From assembly GCA_023432845.1 (NCBI GenBank), contig JAEZEY010000230.1, positions 1-5,481 of the forward strand: a stretch of DNA of 5,481 nt, in the 5' to 3' direction. The notes under the pieces are model-generated. The model made no database searches, was not told where the DNA came from, and saw only the letters and a program-made list of their open reading frames with translations. Shown here in pieces: positions 1 to 4,865 of this stretch. The position numbers and the translations under genes were made by a program. The stretch comes from Pseudomonadota bacterium. GTDB taxonomy: Bacteria > Pseudomonadota > Alphaproteobacteria > Rhizobiales > Xanthobacteraceae. Each line of letters opens with the position of its first letter. Within the stretch, counting starts at the first letter, position 1.

Positions 1-812
1 GTGTAGAGCTGCTTATAGTAAAAGACGTAAGGGCTGTCCGGGTCGGTGGCATAGGCCTTGGCGGTCTTTTCGTCGTCGGCGACGAAGATCGAGCGCGCCA
101 CGCGCCAGTTCGCAGCATCCGCGGCGCGGCCGACGCGCTCGCAGCCTTCGACATATTTCGGCCAATGGCTCTTCACCCATTGCGGCATCAGGAAGTTGGC
201 CGAGATCGGGTCCCAGCCGCGCGCCGCGGCTTCGGTGACGCCTTTGGAGAATGGCGCCACCGCCGTGACGACGATGGGCGGATGCGGCCGCTGAAGCGGC
301 TTGGCGATGTAACCCTGCCCCAGTTCCGGGATGAATTGCCGCGCGACGCTGATGTCCCAGTATTTGCCGGCGAGATCGTAAGGCGGCTCGCCCTCCCAGA
401 TGGCGAGCACCTGATTGATGGCCTCGAGGAACATGGCGTTGCGGTCGGCGTCGAGATTGCCGAACACTTCGGCGTCGGACAGCAGCCCCCCCGGCGAGAT
501 GCCGAACAGGAAGCGACCGTCGAGCATGTGATCGAGCATGGCGATCTGCGACGCCACCGTGGCCGGATGTGTATTCGGCATACTGACGGTGCCGGTGCCG
601 AGCTTCATGCGCTTGACGCGGTCGACCAGGCTCGCCAGGAACACGACGCAGGACGTGATGTTCTCGGCGCGGTCGGTGACGTGCTCGCCGCAATAGGCCT
701 CGGCGAAGCCCAGTTCGTCGGCCAGAATGAAGGCCTCGCGATCTTCCCGCAGCGATTGCCGCCAATCCTTGTCCAGCGGATGGATCGGCATGGTGAAAAA
801 GCCAAGCTGCAT
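1..812 (-). CDS. LLM-class (bacterial luciferase-like) flavin-dependent monooxygenase, 3' end beyond the window
   Basis: An uninterrupted minus-strand frame of 270 codons plus two bases starts at ATG 812-810 and runs off the left edge. GGGAGG at 820-825 (read on the minus strand) lies 7 nt before the ATG and supports this start. The protein begins MQLGFFTMPIHP, the typical first strand of the luciferase-like TIM barrel. It continues with a GEH motif (residues 42-44), the strand KLGTGTVSMPNTHP (70-83), the helix ASQIAMLDHMLDGRF (87-101) and the GISPGG phosphate-binding region (104-109). Known members use reduced FMN or F420; many oxidise terpenes, alkanes, sulfonates or N-compounds with FMNH2 from a separate reductase, and annotation as limonene monooxygenase-like is common. 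The substrate here is unknown. Family members are often 350-400 residues, so about a quarter to a third is probably missing. It is divergent from the dehydrogenase gene at 938. Family call is firm; function is not. Confidence 0.93.
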   Translation of the reverse strand, partial: MQLGFFTMPIHPLDKDWRQSLREDREAFILADELGFAEAYCGEHVTDRAENITSCVVFLASLVDRVKRMKLGTGTVSMPNTHPATVASQIAMLDHMLDGRFLFGISPGGLLSDAEVFGNLDADRNAMFLEAINQVLAIWEGEPPYDLAGKYWDISVARQFIPELGQGYIAKPLQRPHPPIVVTAVAPFSKGVTEAAARGWDPISANFLMPQWVKSHWPKYVEGCERVGRAADAANWRVARSIFVADDEKTAKAYATDPDSPYVFYYKQLY

Positions 813-819
813 CGCGTCG

Positions 820-825
820 CCTCCC
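820..825 (-). promoter_or_regulatory. Ribosome binding site of the LLM monooxygenase
   Basis: Read on the minus strand this is GGGAGG, 7 nt upstream of the ATG at 812. It is a near-ideal Shine-Dalgarno match and fixes the start of the left-edge gene. Confidence 0.75.
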
Positions 826-862
826 GGTCGAGTCTTCTTGTTGCCGAACGATAAGCGAACCG

Positions 863-883
863 ACCGCCACTTGGAAAGGCGGT
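863..883. repeat. Inverted repeat ACCGCC-N9-GGCGGT, possible operator
   Basis: ACCGCC (863-868) and GGCGGT (878-883) are perfect 6-bp arms around a 9-nt AT-richer spacer. The element overlaps the proposed -35 of the minus-strand monooxygenase, a place where a dimeric regulator could act. GC-rich 6-bp repeats arise easily by chance in DNA of this composition. Confidence 0.3.
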
Positions 884-906
884 GCCGCACGTGGCATGTT
901 ACCCAT

Positions 907-918
907 TGACGGACGTCA
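907..918. repeat. Inverted repeat TGACG-GA-CGTCA, possible operator
   Basis: Perfect 5-bp arms with a 2-bp spacer lie 19 bp upstream of the dehydrogenase ATG and overlap its only TTGACG -35-like box. A repressor bound here would block the plus-strand gene. Function is inferred from position only. Confidence 0.3.
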
Positions 919-937
919 CAAAGTGCAAGGCCGAAGC

Positions 938-1933
938 ATGGCGAAGACGAAAATATCAAAAATGGCAGCAGCGGCAAAAAAGCCGATGGCTCGCGCGGCC
1001 GCACGCCAGCGCACGGGCACAGTGGGCATCGTCGGCCTCGGGATCATGGGCGGAGCCTTCGCCCGTCTCCTCAAGAAAGCCGGCTGGCGCGTCGTCGGCT
1101 ACGACATCAGCGCAGCGCGGCGGCTGGCGGCCAAGGATCGCGGCATCACGATCCTGCGCAACGCTACCGAAGTGGCCAAACACGCCCCCGTCGTGCTCAC
1201 CAGCCTGCCCTCGCCAAAAGCGCTTGAATCGGTGGTGCATGAGATTGCCGGCGCCAAGCTGCCGCCAATCACCCTTGTCGAACTGAGCACCTTTGCGCTC
1301 GCGGACAAGCAGAAGGCCGAGCGCCGCATGCGCAAGGCCAAGCACACCATGCTCGACGTGCCGGTGAGCGGCACCGGGGCGCAGGCGGCGCGCGGCGACG
1401 TCGTGTTTTACGCCAGCGGCGACAAGGCGGCGATCAAGCGGCTCAAGCCGGTATTCGCCGACATCGGCCGCGCCGCCTATGACGTCGGCGCCTTCGGCAA
1501 TGGCAGCAAGATGAAGTATGTCGCCAACCTCATGGTTGCCATCCACAATATCGCCAGCGCCGAGGCCATGGTGCTCGGCATGAAAGCCGGCCTGCCGCCG
1601 CAAGCGATCCTGGACATGGTCTCCGCCGGCGCCGGCCAATCGCGCATCTTCGACCTGCGCGGGCCGATGATGGTGAAGAACGACTACGATAACGTCACGG
1701 CGACTCTCGATGTGTTCGACAAGGACCTGAGGCTGATCGGCGACTTCGTCCGCGCGACGCGCGTGCCGACGCCGCTGTTCGATGCGACGCGACCGATCTA
1801 TGACAGGGCGCTCAAGGCCGGCCTTGGGGCAAAGGATGCCGCCGCGGTCTGCGCCGTACTGGAGAAGATGGCGCGGCTGAAGCGGGACAAAACGCCGAAT
1901 ACGCCGAAAGTCCGCACCGCCGCTCAGGCATAA
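938..1933 (+). CDS. NAD(P)-dependent oxidoreductase, 3-hydroxyisobutyrate dehydrogenase superfamily
   Basis: 331 residues from ATG 938, chosen because AAGG (927-930) sits 7 nt upstream; an earlier in-frame ATG at 896 lacks such a site. After a basic Ala/Lys-rich extension of about 26 residues comes the Rossmann fold: TVGIVGLGIMGGAF (28-41, GLGIMG at 33-38) and VVGYD (52-56). An acidic residue at D56 favours NAD over NADP. DVPVSGTGAQAARGD (140-154) is the substrate-binding loop. GNGSKMKYVANL (187-198) carries the putative catalytic K193 and N197. The helical C-terminal domain follows, ending in a basic tail. Relatives reduce or oxidise 3-hydroxyisobutyrate, tartronate semialdehyde, succinic semialdehyde and similar beta-hydroxyacids; sequence alone does not choose between them. 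It is divergent from the LLM gene, and its last 10 bp overlap the convergent FAD monooxygenase. Length slightly exceeds the usual 290-300 residues because of the two tails. Confidence 0.93.
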   Translation: MAKTKISKMAAAAKKPMARAAARQRTGTVGIVGLGIMGGAFARLLKKAGWRVVGYDISAARRLAAKDRGITILRNATEVAKHAPVVLTSLPSPKALESVVHEIAGAKLPPITLVELSTFALADKQKAERRMRKAKHTMLDVPVSGTGAQAARGDVVFYASGDKAAIKRLKPVFADIGRAAYDVGAFGNGSKMKYVANLMVAIHNIASAEAMVLGMKAGLPPQAILDMVSAGAGQSRIFDLRGPMMVKNDYDNVTATLDVFDKDLRLIGDFVRATRVPTPLFDATRPIYDRALKAGLGAKDAAAVCAVLEKMARLKRDKTPNTPKVRTAAQA

Positions 1934-3138
1934 AGGAAGTCGAGCGTCGCGGTTTCCTTGATCACCGCGGCGTCGGTGGCGTGGCGGCCTGCGCTCGCCT
2001 TCTCTTCCTGCGTCTGCGTTGCCTGCAGATAGGCGCCGAGATGACGGGCCCAATCTATGATGCGCCGGTTCTCCGGTAGACGAGCCGCCTCGAAGTCCTT
2101 GAGCCCTCTCTCTACATCGTCAGTGGCCAGCGCGCTCGCCAGCGTCGCGGCGTCATCCGCCGCCTTCGACACGCCGGCACCGACATGCGGCCGCGCCACG
2201 AAGGCGGCATCGCCAACCAGCGCCACCCGGCCGAAAGCCATGCGCTGCGAGGCCAGATCGTAGATCGGCTGCAGCAGCGGCTCACCCATCAGCTGCACCA
2301 GTTCGCGAAATGGCGGCGCCAATAGCCGCTCCGCAGCATCCTTCATCTCGGCAATGGCCTCGGCGCGGATCAGCGGTGGCGGAATGGAGACATCGTGGGT
2401 GCGGCCCTGCGCGTCGGTGAGCAGCCACTTCAGCTTGCCGGTTTCGTCGGCCGGCCGGTACCAGATCACATTGCTGCGTCGATGGCCGGGCCGCACGTCG
2501 TTGTCGGGACCCGCGACCGGATAGCTCAGGAATTGTTCGCCCGGCGGCAGGCCGAACGACATGATTTCGAAAATCGCACGATGCGTCTCGGGCGGGATCG
2601 CTTCTTCGGCAATGAGCGCGCGCCAGGCGACATAGCCCGCGTAAAGCGGAGCGACTTCGGGCGCCAAGAGCTGACGCACCGTCGAGCGGATTCCGTCGGC
2701 GCCGACCAGCACGTCGCCGGACACCATCTCGCCATCGGCAAAGTGCGCGGTGACGCTGGCCGCGTCCTGCGTGAGTTCCTTAAGGCTCCTCCCGCGGTGA
2801 TAATGCTCTGGCGCGAAGGCATCGCGCAGCAGCCGGTAAACGCGCTCCCATGCGGTCGCCACCTGCGGGCAGGCCAGTTCATCGGTGATGCGGGCGTCCG
2901 CACCGAGAATTTGCCGTCGCGCTATGCGAACGCCGAGGTCGCCAGTCGCGAGGCCGAGCCCCTCAAGCCGCGCGATGAGTTCCGGCTGCGCCACGATGCC
3001 CGCACCGCGCCCGGACAACTCGCCCTCGACACGCTCATAAATGTCAACGCGCCACCCCTTGCGCCGCAGCAGCAGCGCGCTGAGCAGGCCGCTCATCGAG
3101 CCGCCGATGACAATGGCGCGCCGTTCCTTGCCTGCCAC
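1924..3138 (-). CDS. FAD-dependent aromatic hydroxylase, 2,6-dihydroxypyridine 3-monooxygenase-like
   Basis: 404 residues if started at GTG 3138-3136, preceded 5 nt upstream by GGAGG (3144-3148, minus strand). An in-frame ATG at 3168 would add ten residues but has no ribosome binding site. From the GTG, the FAD-binding fold begins after seven residues: RAIVIGGSMSG (7-17), E35 at the end of strand 2, and SGRGAGIVAQPEL (42-54). The second FAD motif is DVLVGADGIRSTVR (142-155), and the third is VALVGDAAFVARPHVGAG (305-322), followed by SKAADDA (324-330). The GGSxSG variant, the GIV-QPEL segment and the RPH-GAG loop recall 2,6-dihydroxypyridine 3-monooxygenase of nicotine degradation, a single-component, NADH-using, ring-hydroxylating flavoprotein. 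Related enzymes act on other phenols and heterocycles, so the substrate is open. It is convergent with the dehydrogenase (10-bp overlap) and divergent from the cupin gene. Confidence 0.9.
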   Translation of the reverse strand: MAGKERRAIVIGGSMSGLLSALLLRRKGWRVDIYERVEGELSGRGAGIVAQPELIARLEGLGLATGDLGVRIARRQILGADARITDELACPQVATAWERVYRLLRDAFAPEHYHRGRSLKELTQDAASVTAHFADGEMVSGDVLVGADGIRSTVRQLLAPEVAPLYAGYVAWRALIAEEAIPPETHRAIFEIMSFGLPPGEQFLSYPVAGPDNDVRPGHRRSNVIWYRPADETGKLKWLLTDAQGRTHDVSIPPPLIRAEAIAEMKDAAERLLAPPFRELVQLMGEPLLQPIYDLASQRMAFGRVALVGDAAFVARPHVGAGVSKAADDAATLASALATDDVERGLKDFEAARLPENRRIIDWARHLGAYLQATQTQEEKASAGRHATDAAVIKETATLDFLYA

Positions 3139-3143
3139 GCTTT

Positions 3144-3148
3144 CCTCC
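3144..3148 (-). promoter_or_regulatory. Ribosome binding site selecting the GTG start of the FAD monooxygenase
   Basis: Minus-strand GGAGG, followed by AAAGC and then GTG at 3138. This strong site favours the GTG start over the in-frame ATG 30 bp upstream, and gives an N-terminus as short as those typical of the family. Confidence 0.65.
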
Positions 3149-3197
3149 GCCCTTTCGTTCCCGCCCATTGCCCGGTACTATGCCACGAACAAAGCAT

Positions 3198-3203
3198 GGA
3201 GGA
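3198..3203 (+). promoter_or_regulatory. Ribosome binding site of the cupin gene
   Basis: GGAGGA lies just upstream of ATG 3209 (6 nt from the end of GGAGG) and marks that ATG as the true start. It excludes both longer in-frame starts inside the upstream gene and the out-of-frame ATG at 3196 that overlaps the site. Confidence 0.7.
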
Positions 3204-3208
3204 ACGCC

Positions 3209-3670
3209 ATGGCTGCCAGTCAAGCGGCTCTGACGATGGTGGACAAGGCCGCCGACGCCAAGAGCCAGTCGCAATGGCCGGCCGAGATCGCCGCCGAGTT
3301 CGCACGCGAAGCCGCCAATCCCAATCCATGCGTCGGGTCGACCTTGCTGTCGGAGAATGAACGTACGCGCGTATGGATCATCCGTCTCGCGCCCGGCGAG
3401 CGGATCGGCTTTCACCGTCATGTGCTGGATTATTTCTGGACGTCGGTGAACGGCGGGCGCGGGCGCCAGCACGTGCATGACGGCACCACGGTGGAATACA
3501 CCTATCGCCCCGGCGAAACGCGCCACGAGAGCTACGGCAAAGGCGAGTTCAAGGTGCACGACCTTCAGAACACCGGCGACGCCGAGATGATCTTCATGAC
3601 CGTGGAGTTCAAGGATTCCGCCAACGCACCATTGCCACTGCCAGCGGGCGTCCGCCCACAGGCAGCCTGA
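3209..3670 (+). CDS. Small single-domain cupin protein
   Basis: 153 residues from ATG 3209, set by GGAGGA just upstream. Residues 1-40 form a polar, probably helical lead-in. The cupin barrel covers about 45-140: RLAPGERIGFHRHVLDYFW (59-77) matches cupin motif 1 with its HxH pair (H69, H71), and YRPGETRHESY (99-109) gives the third likely metal-binding histidine, H106. In the motif-1 pattern HxH-x3-E, the glutamate position is occupied by Tyr75, so the standard 3-His/1-Glu site is incomplete. Additional histidines H88 and H90 lie in the loop between motifs. Small cupins like this are annotated as hypothetical or as BauB-like proteins near catabolic genes. They may be dioxygenases, isomerases or ligand-binding proteins, and none can be chosen here. 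It is divergent from the FAD monooxygenase, suggesting a shared pathway (inference). Likely cytosolic: no signal peptide. Confidence 0.88.
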   Translation: MAASQAALTMVDKAADAKSQSQWPAEIAAEFAREAANPNPCVGSTLLSENERTRVWIIRLAPGERIGFHRHVLDYFWTSVNGGRGRQHVHDGTTVEYTYRPGETRHESYGKGEFKVHDLQNTGDAEMIFMTVEFKDSANAPLPLPAGVRPQAA

Positions 3671-3726
3671 GCGCGCGCCGCGCCGTCCGCACGGGTGGGA
3701 CCGTGCACGACGCCGAATCAGGCTGC
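3662..3726. repeat. 9-bp inverted repeat spanning the cupin stop codon, enclosing a hairpin
   Basis: GCAGCCTGA (3662-3670) and TCAGGCTGC (3718-3726) are perfect 9-bp complements, 47 nt apart. The left arm contains the last codons and the TGA stop of the cupin gene. Between them lies a hairpin at 3689-3706 and the alternating GC run at 3671-3682. It could fold as a branched RNA structure protecting or ending the cupin transcript. Confidence 0.5.
3689..3706 (+). terminator. Hairpin after the cupin gene, possible terminator without a T-tract
   Basis: GCACGG (3689-3694), loop GTGGGA, CCGTGC (3701-3706): a perfect 6-bp GC-rich stem starting 19 nt after the cupin stop codon. No run of T follows, so it is not a canonical Rho-independent terminator. 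It could act with Rho or as a 3'-end stabiliser. Position and the enclosing 9-bp repeat are the main support. Confidence 0.35.
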
Positions 3727-3849
3727 GTGGATAAGCGCCGCCGCGCCGAGTGCCTGCCCGATCAATAGGCTAGCCAAGCCGATCCGCTTCCTGCACACTG
3801 CGACACAACGGTTGGGCGCAGTCGGGCGCACCAGCCATAAAAAGATCAT
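3718..3849 (-). CDS. Doubtful 43-residue hydrophobic-tailed small ORF
   Basis: Minus-strand ATG 3849 opens a 43-codon frame ending at TGA 3720-3718. The C-terminal half, RKRIGLASLLIGQALGAAAL, reads as a short hydrophobic helix after basic residues, as in small membrane proteins. However, no Shine-Dalgarno precedes the ATG, the length is easily reached by chance in GC-rich DNA, and I recognise no family. It is listed because it is the only minus-strand candidate in the intergenic region and ends in the same GCAGCCTGA sequence as the cupin gene. Confidence 0.12.
   Translation of the reverse strand: MIFLWLVRPTAPNRCVAVCRKRIGLASLLIGQALGAAALIHAA
3812..3841 (+). promoter_or_regulatory. Weak sigma70-like promoter candidate for the Liv operon
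   Basis: TTGGGC (3812-3817) and CATAAA (3836-3841) are separated by 18 bp, in the most AT-rich patch of the intergenic region. The matches are 3/6 and 4/6 to consensus, so this is only a candidate. A start near 3848 would give a leader of about 150 nt before the permease ATG. Confidence 0.3.
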
Positions 3850-3862
3850 TGGGGAGGTCATA

Positions 3863-3922
3863 GTGCCGGCCATCGGCGGCCATTCACGTAATTTCGAGGG
3901 ACCGTCCCTTCCGGTCGAATGA
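3863..3922 (+). CDS. Possible 19-residue leader peptide
   Basis: GTG 3863 is preceded by GGGGAGG (3851-3857) at 5 nt spacing, one of the strongest ribosome binding sites in the window. The frame gives MPAIGGHSRNFEGPSLPVE and a TGA at 3920-3922. The peptide matches nothing I recognise and has no run of a single amino acid, as classical attenuator peptides do. Its second half overlaps two adjacent hairpins (3897-3909 and 3911-3926), so ribosome movement could change RNA folding ahead of the permease gene. The purine-rich site may equally be chance. Confidence 0.25.
   Translation: MPAIGGHSRNFEGPSLPVE
3897..3909 (+). repeat. Small inverted repeat AGGGA-CCG-TCCCT
   Basis: Perfect 5-bp arms with a 3-nt loop in the leader of the Liv operon, immediately followed by a second hairpin one base later. 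It lies within the possible leader ORF. Confidence 0.35.
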
Positions 3923-3926
3923 CCGG
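3911..3926 (+). repeat. Hairpin CCGGTC-GAAT-GACCGG
   Basis: Perfect 6-bp stem with a 4-nt loop. CTT (3908-3910) and AAG (3930-3932) could extend it across a 3-nt bulge, in competition with the neighbouring 3897-3909 hairpin, which shares bases 3908-3909. The TGA of the possible leader ORF lies in the loop and right arm. No T-tract follows, so it is not a standard terminator. Confidence 0.45.
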
Positions 3927-3957
3927 TGGAAGCCCTGTCACGTGTGAGGTTCCTGCC

Positions 3958-3974
3958 GGCCGCCTTTTGCGGCC
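3958..3974 (+). repeat. Hairpin GGCCGC-CTTTT-GCGGCC just before livH
   Basis: Perfect 6-bp all-GC stem with a 5-nt loop, ending 21 nt before the livH ATG. At this distance it lies at or next to the edge of the ribosome footprint and could affect initiation. There is no T-tract after the stem. Confidence 0.5.
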
Positions 3975-3995
3975 ACCGGTCCGGCTGACGTTTTC

Positions 3996-4865
3996 ATGCA
4001 GTTCGACCTGTTGATCAATGCCATCATCGCCGGCTTGATGCTCGGCGGCTTTTATGCGGCGGTCACCGCCGGCATTTCGATTTCATTCGGCATGCTCGAT
4101 ATCGTCAATATCGCGCATCCGGGCTTCATCATTCTCGGCTCGTACATCGCCTATATCGTCAGCGCGAATTTCGGCATCGATCCCATCATCGTCGCCATCC
4201 TGGCGCTGCCGTTGTTCTACGCGCTTGGGACGGGAGTATATGGAATCTATTTCCAGTCCTTCGAGAAACGCGGACAGGATGCGCTGCGCGGACTCGCTTT
4301 CTTCTTCGGTCTGCTGTTCATCACCGAGGTGGCGCTGATCCTGGTGTTCGGCGTCGACTATCGGACGGTGGACACGGTCTACGCCGGCGGCAGCCTTAAG
4401 CTAGGCATCATGGAGTTTCCGCTGCGCATGCTGGTGCCGGCCCTGGTGTCGCTCGCCATGTTCGCTGCGTTGCAGCTCTATATGTCGCGCACCTTCATCG
4501 GCCGCGCGGTGATGGCGGTGTCGCAGGACCCGCAGGCGCTGGAACTGATGGCGGTGGATCCGACCCGCATCAAGCGCATCGCCTTCTCGATCTCAATGGC
4601 GACCTGTGCGCTGGCCGGCGCCTTCCTCATCGTTATCCAGCCGGTGTTGCCGTCATCGGGCCGCGAATATATCGGCCGCGTCTTCGCCATCTGCGTGCTC
4701 GGCGGCCTCGGCAGCCTGCCCGGCACCTTGATCGCCGCACTGCTGATCGGCGTCATCGAAAGCATCGTCACGACCTTCTACGGCCCGTCCTGGGCGCCGG
4801 CGGTGTCGTTCGGCCTGCTCCTGCTCACCCTGGCCGTGCGGCCCTCCGGATTGCTGGGTCGTTAA
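3996..4865 (+). CDS. livH: Branched-chain amino acid-type ABC transporter permease (LivH family)
   Basis: 289 residues from ATG 3996, the normal length for this family. It forms one of the two inner-membrane permeases of a Liv-type ABC importer. The N-terminal helix INAIIAGLMLGGFYAAVTAG (7-26) leads into GMLDIVNIAHPGFIILGSY (32-50), the family signature. Several further hydrophobic segments follow (about 64-85, 98-120, 145-162, 196-216, 228-256, 268-281). The cytoplasmic coupling loop that contacts the ATPase is AVMAVSQDPQALELMAVDP (171-189), followed by the conserved GGLGSLPG (236-243) and the terminal RPSGLLG (282-288). Substrates of this family include leucine, urea, amides and aromatic acids; the permease does not reveal which. 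No clear Shine-Dalgarno precedes the ATG (the 20 nt upstream read as C/T/G-rich), and I see no better alternative start. It is followed with no gap by livM. Confidence 0.95.
   Translation: MQFDLLINAIIAGLMLGGFYAAVTAGISISFGMLDIVNIAHPGFIILGSYIAYIVSANFGIDPIIVAILALPLFYALGTGVYGIYFQSFEKRGQDALRGLAFFFGLLFITEVALILVFGVDYRTVDTVYAGGSLKLGIMEFPLRMLVPALVSLAMFAALQLYMSRTFIGRAVMAVSQDPQALELMAVDPTRIKRIAFSISMATCALAGAFLIVIQPVLPSSGREYIGRVFAICVLGGLGSLPGTLIAALLIGVIESIVTTFYGPSWAPAVSFGLLLLTLAVRPSGLLGR

Larger units (their letters stand above)
813..937. promoter_or_regulatory. Divergent promoter/operator region between the LLM monooxygenase and the dehydrogenase
   Basis: These 125 bp separate two genes transcribed away from each other, so both promoters should lie here. 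For the minus-strand gene, a weak sigma70-like pair can be proposed: TTTCCA (872-877) and TATCGT (848-853), both read on the minus strand, 18 bp apart. For the plus-strand gene, TTGACG at 906-911 resembles a -35 box, but no good -10 follows at the right distance. Two inverted repeats in the region are listed separately. That promoters exist here is likely; the individual boxes are guesses. Confidence 0.45.
3139..3208. promoter_or_regulatory. Divergent promoter region between FAD monooxygenase and cupin gene
   Basis: Only 70 bp separate the two divergent starts, so the promoters must be packed together or overlap, and the two genes may be co-regulated. On the plus strand TACTAT (3176-3181) is a possible -10, about 27 bp before the cupin ATG; the matching -35 position (TTTCGT, 3153-3158) is poor. 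No clear box is visible for the minus strand. If the in-frame ATG at 3168 were used instead, the gap would shrink to 40 bp. Confidence 0.4.
3671..3995. other. 325-bp non-coding region upstream of the Liv permease operon
   Basis: No convincing protein gene lies between the cupin stop and the permease start. The stretch holds the 3' structure of the cupin gene, a weak promoter candidate at 3812-3841, a possible short leader ORF at 3863-3922 and three further hairpins (3897-3909, 3911-3926, 3958-3974). The dense structure close to a membrane-protein gene suggests a regulated 5' leader. I could not match it to a riboswitch class I know. Confidence 0.6.

Noticed and set aside
486..492. Run of seven C within the LLM monooxygenase
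   Set aside because: A possible slippage or sequencing-error site, but the frame is intact on both sides and encodes the conserved Pro-Gly-Gly, so there is no sign of a frameshift.
165..854. Plus-strand 229-codon frame
   Set aside because: Antisense shadow of the LLM monooxygenase; no motifs and no ribosome binding site.
13..906. Minus-strand 297-codon frame over the left-edge gene
   Set aside because: It shares the strand but not the frame of the LLM monooxygenase. Its translation is Arg-rich and featureless, whereas the adjacent frame gives a clean luciferase-family protein with a ribosome binding site.
956..2053. Long minus-strand open frame (365 codons) opposite the dehydrogenase
   Set aside because: It is antisense to a gene with clear family motifs, its translation is rich in Arg, Gly, His and Ala without recognisable domains, and it reflects GC-biased third positions.
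2395..3360. Long plus-strand open frame (321 codons) opposite the FAD monooxygenase
   Set aside because: Low-complexity basic translation with no motifs, antisense to a well-supported flavoprotein and overlapping the cupin start in another frame.
3671..3682. Alternating GC run, possibly Z-DNA-prone or a repeat element
   Set aside because: Only about 12 bp and within the range expected by chance in GC-rich intergenic DNA.
3695..3862. Upstream part of a 75-codon plus-strand frame in the intergenic region
   Set aside because: Its GTG start lies in the loop of a hairpin and has no Shine-Dalgarno match; only the last 19 codons, from GTG 3863, have a credible start.
3671..3995. Known riboswitch, tRNA or small RNA gene
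   Set aside because: No tRNA-like cloverleaf or T-loop and no conserved core that I recognise (glycine, guanidine-I or SAM-II types considered). Covariance-model searching would be needed to settle it.
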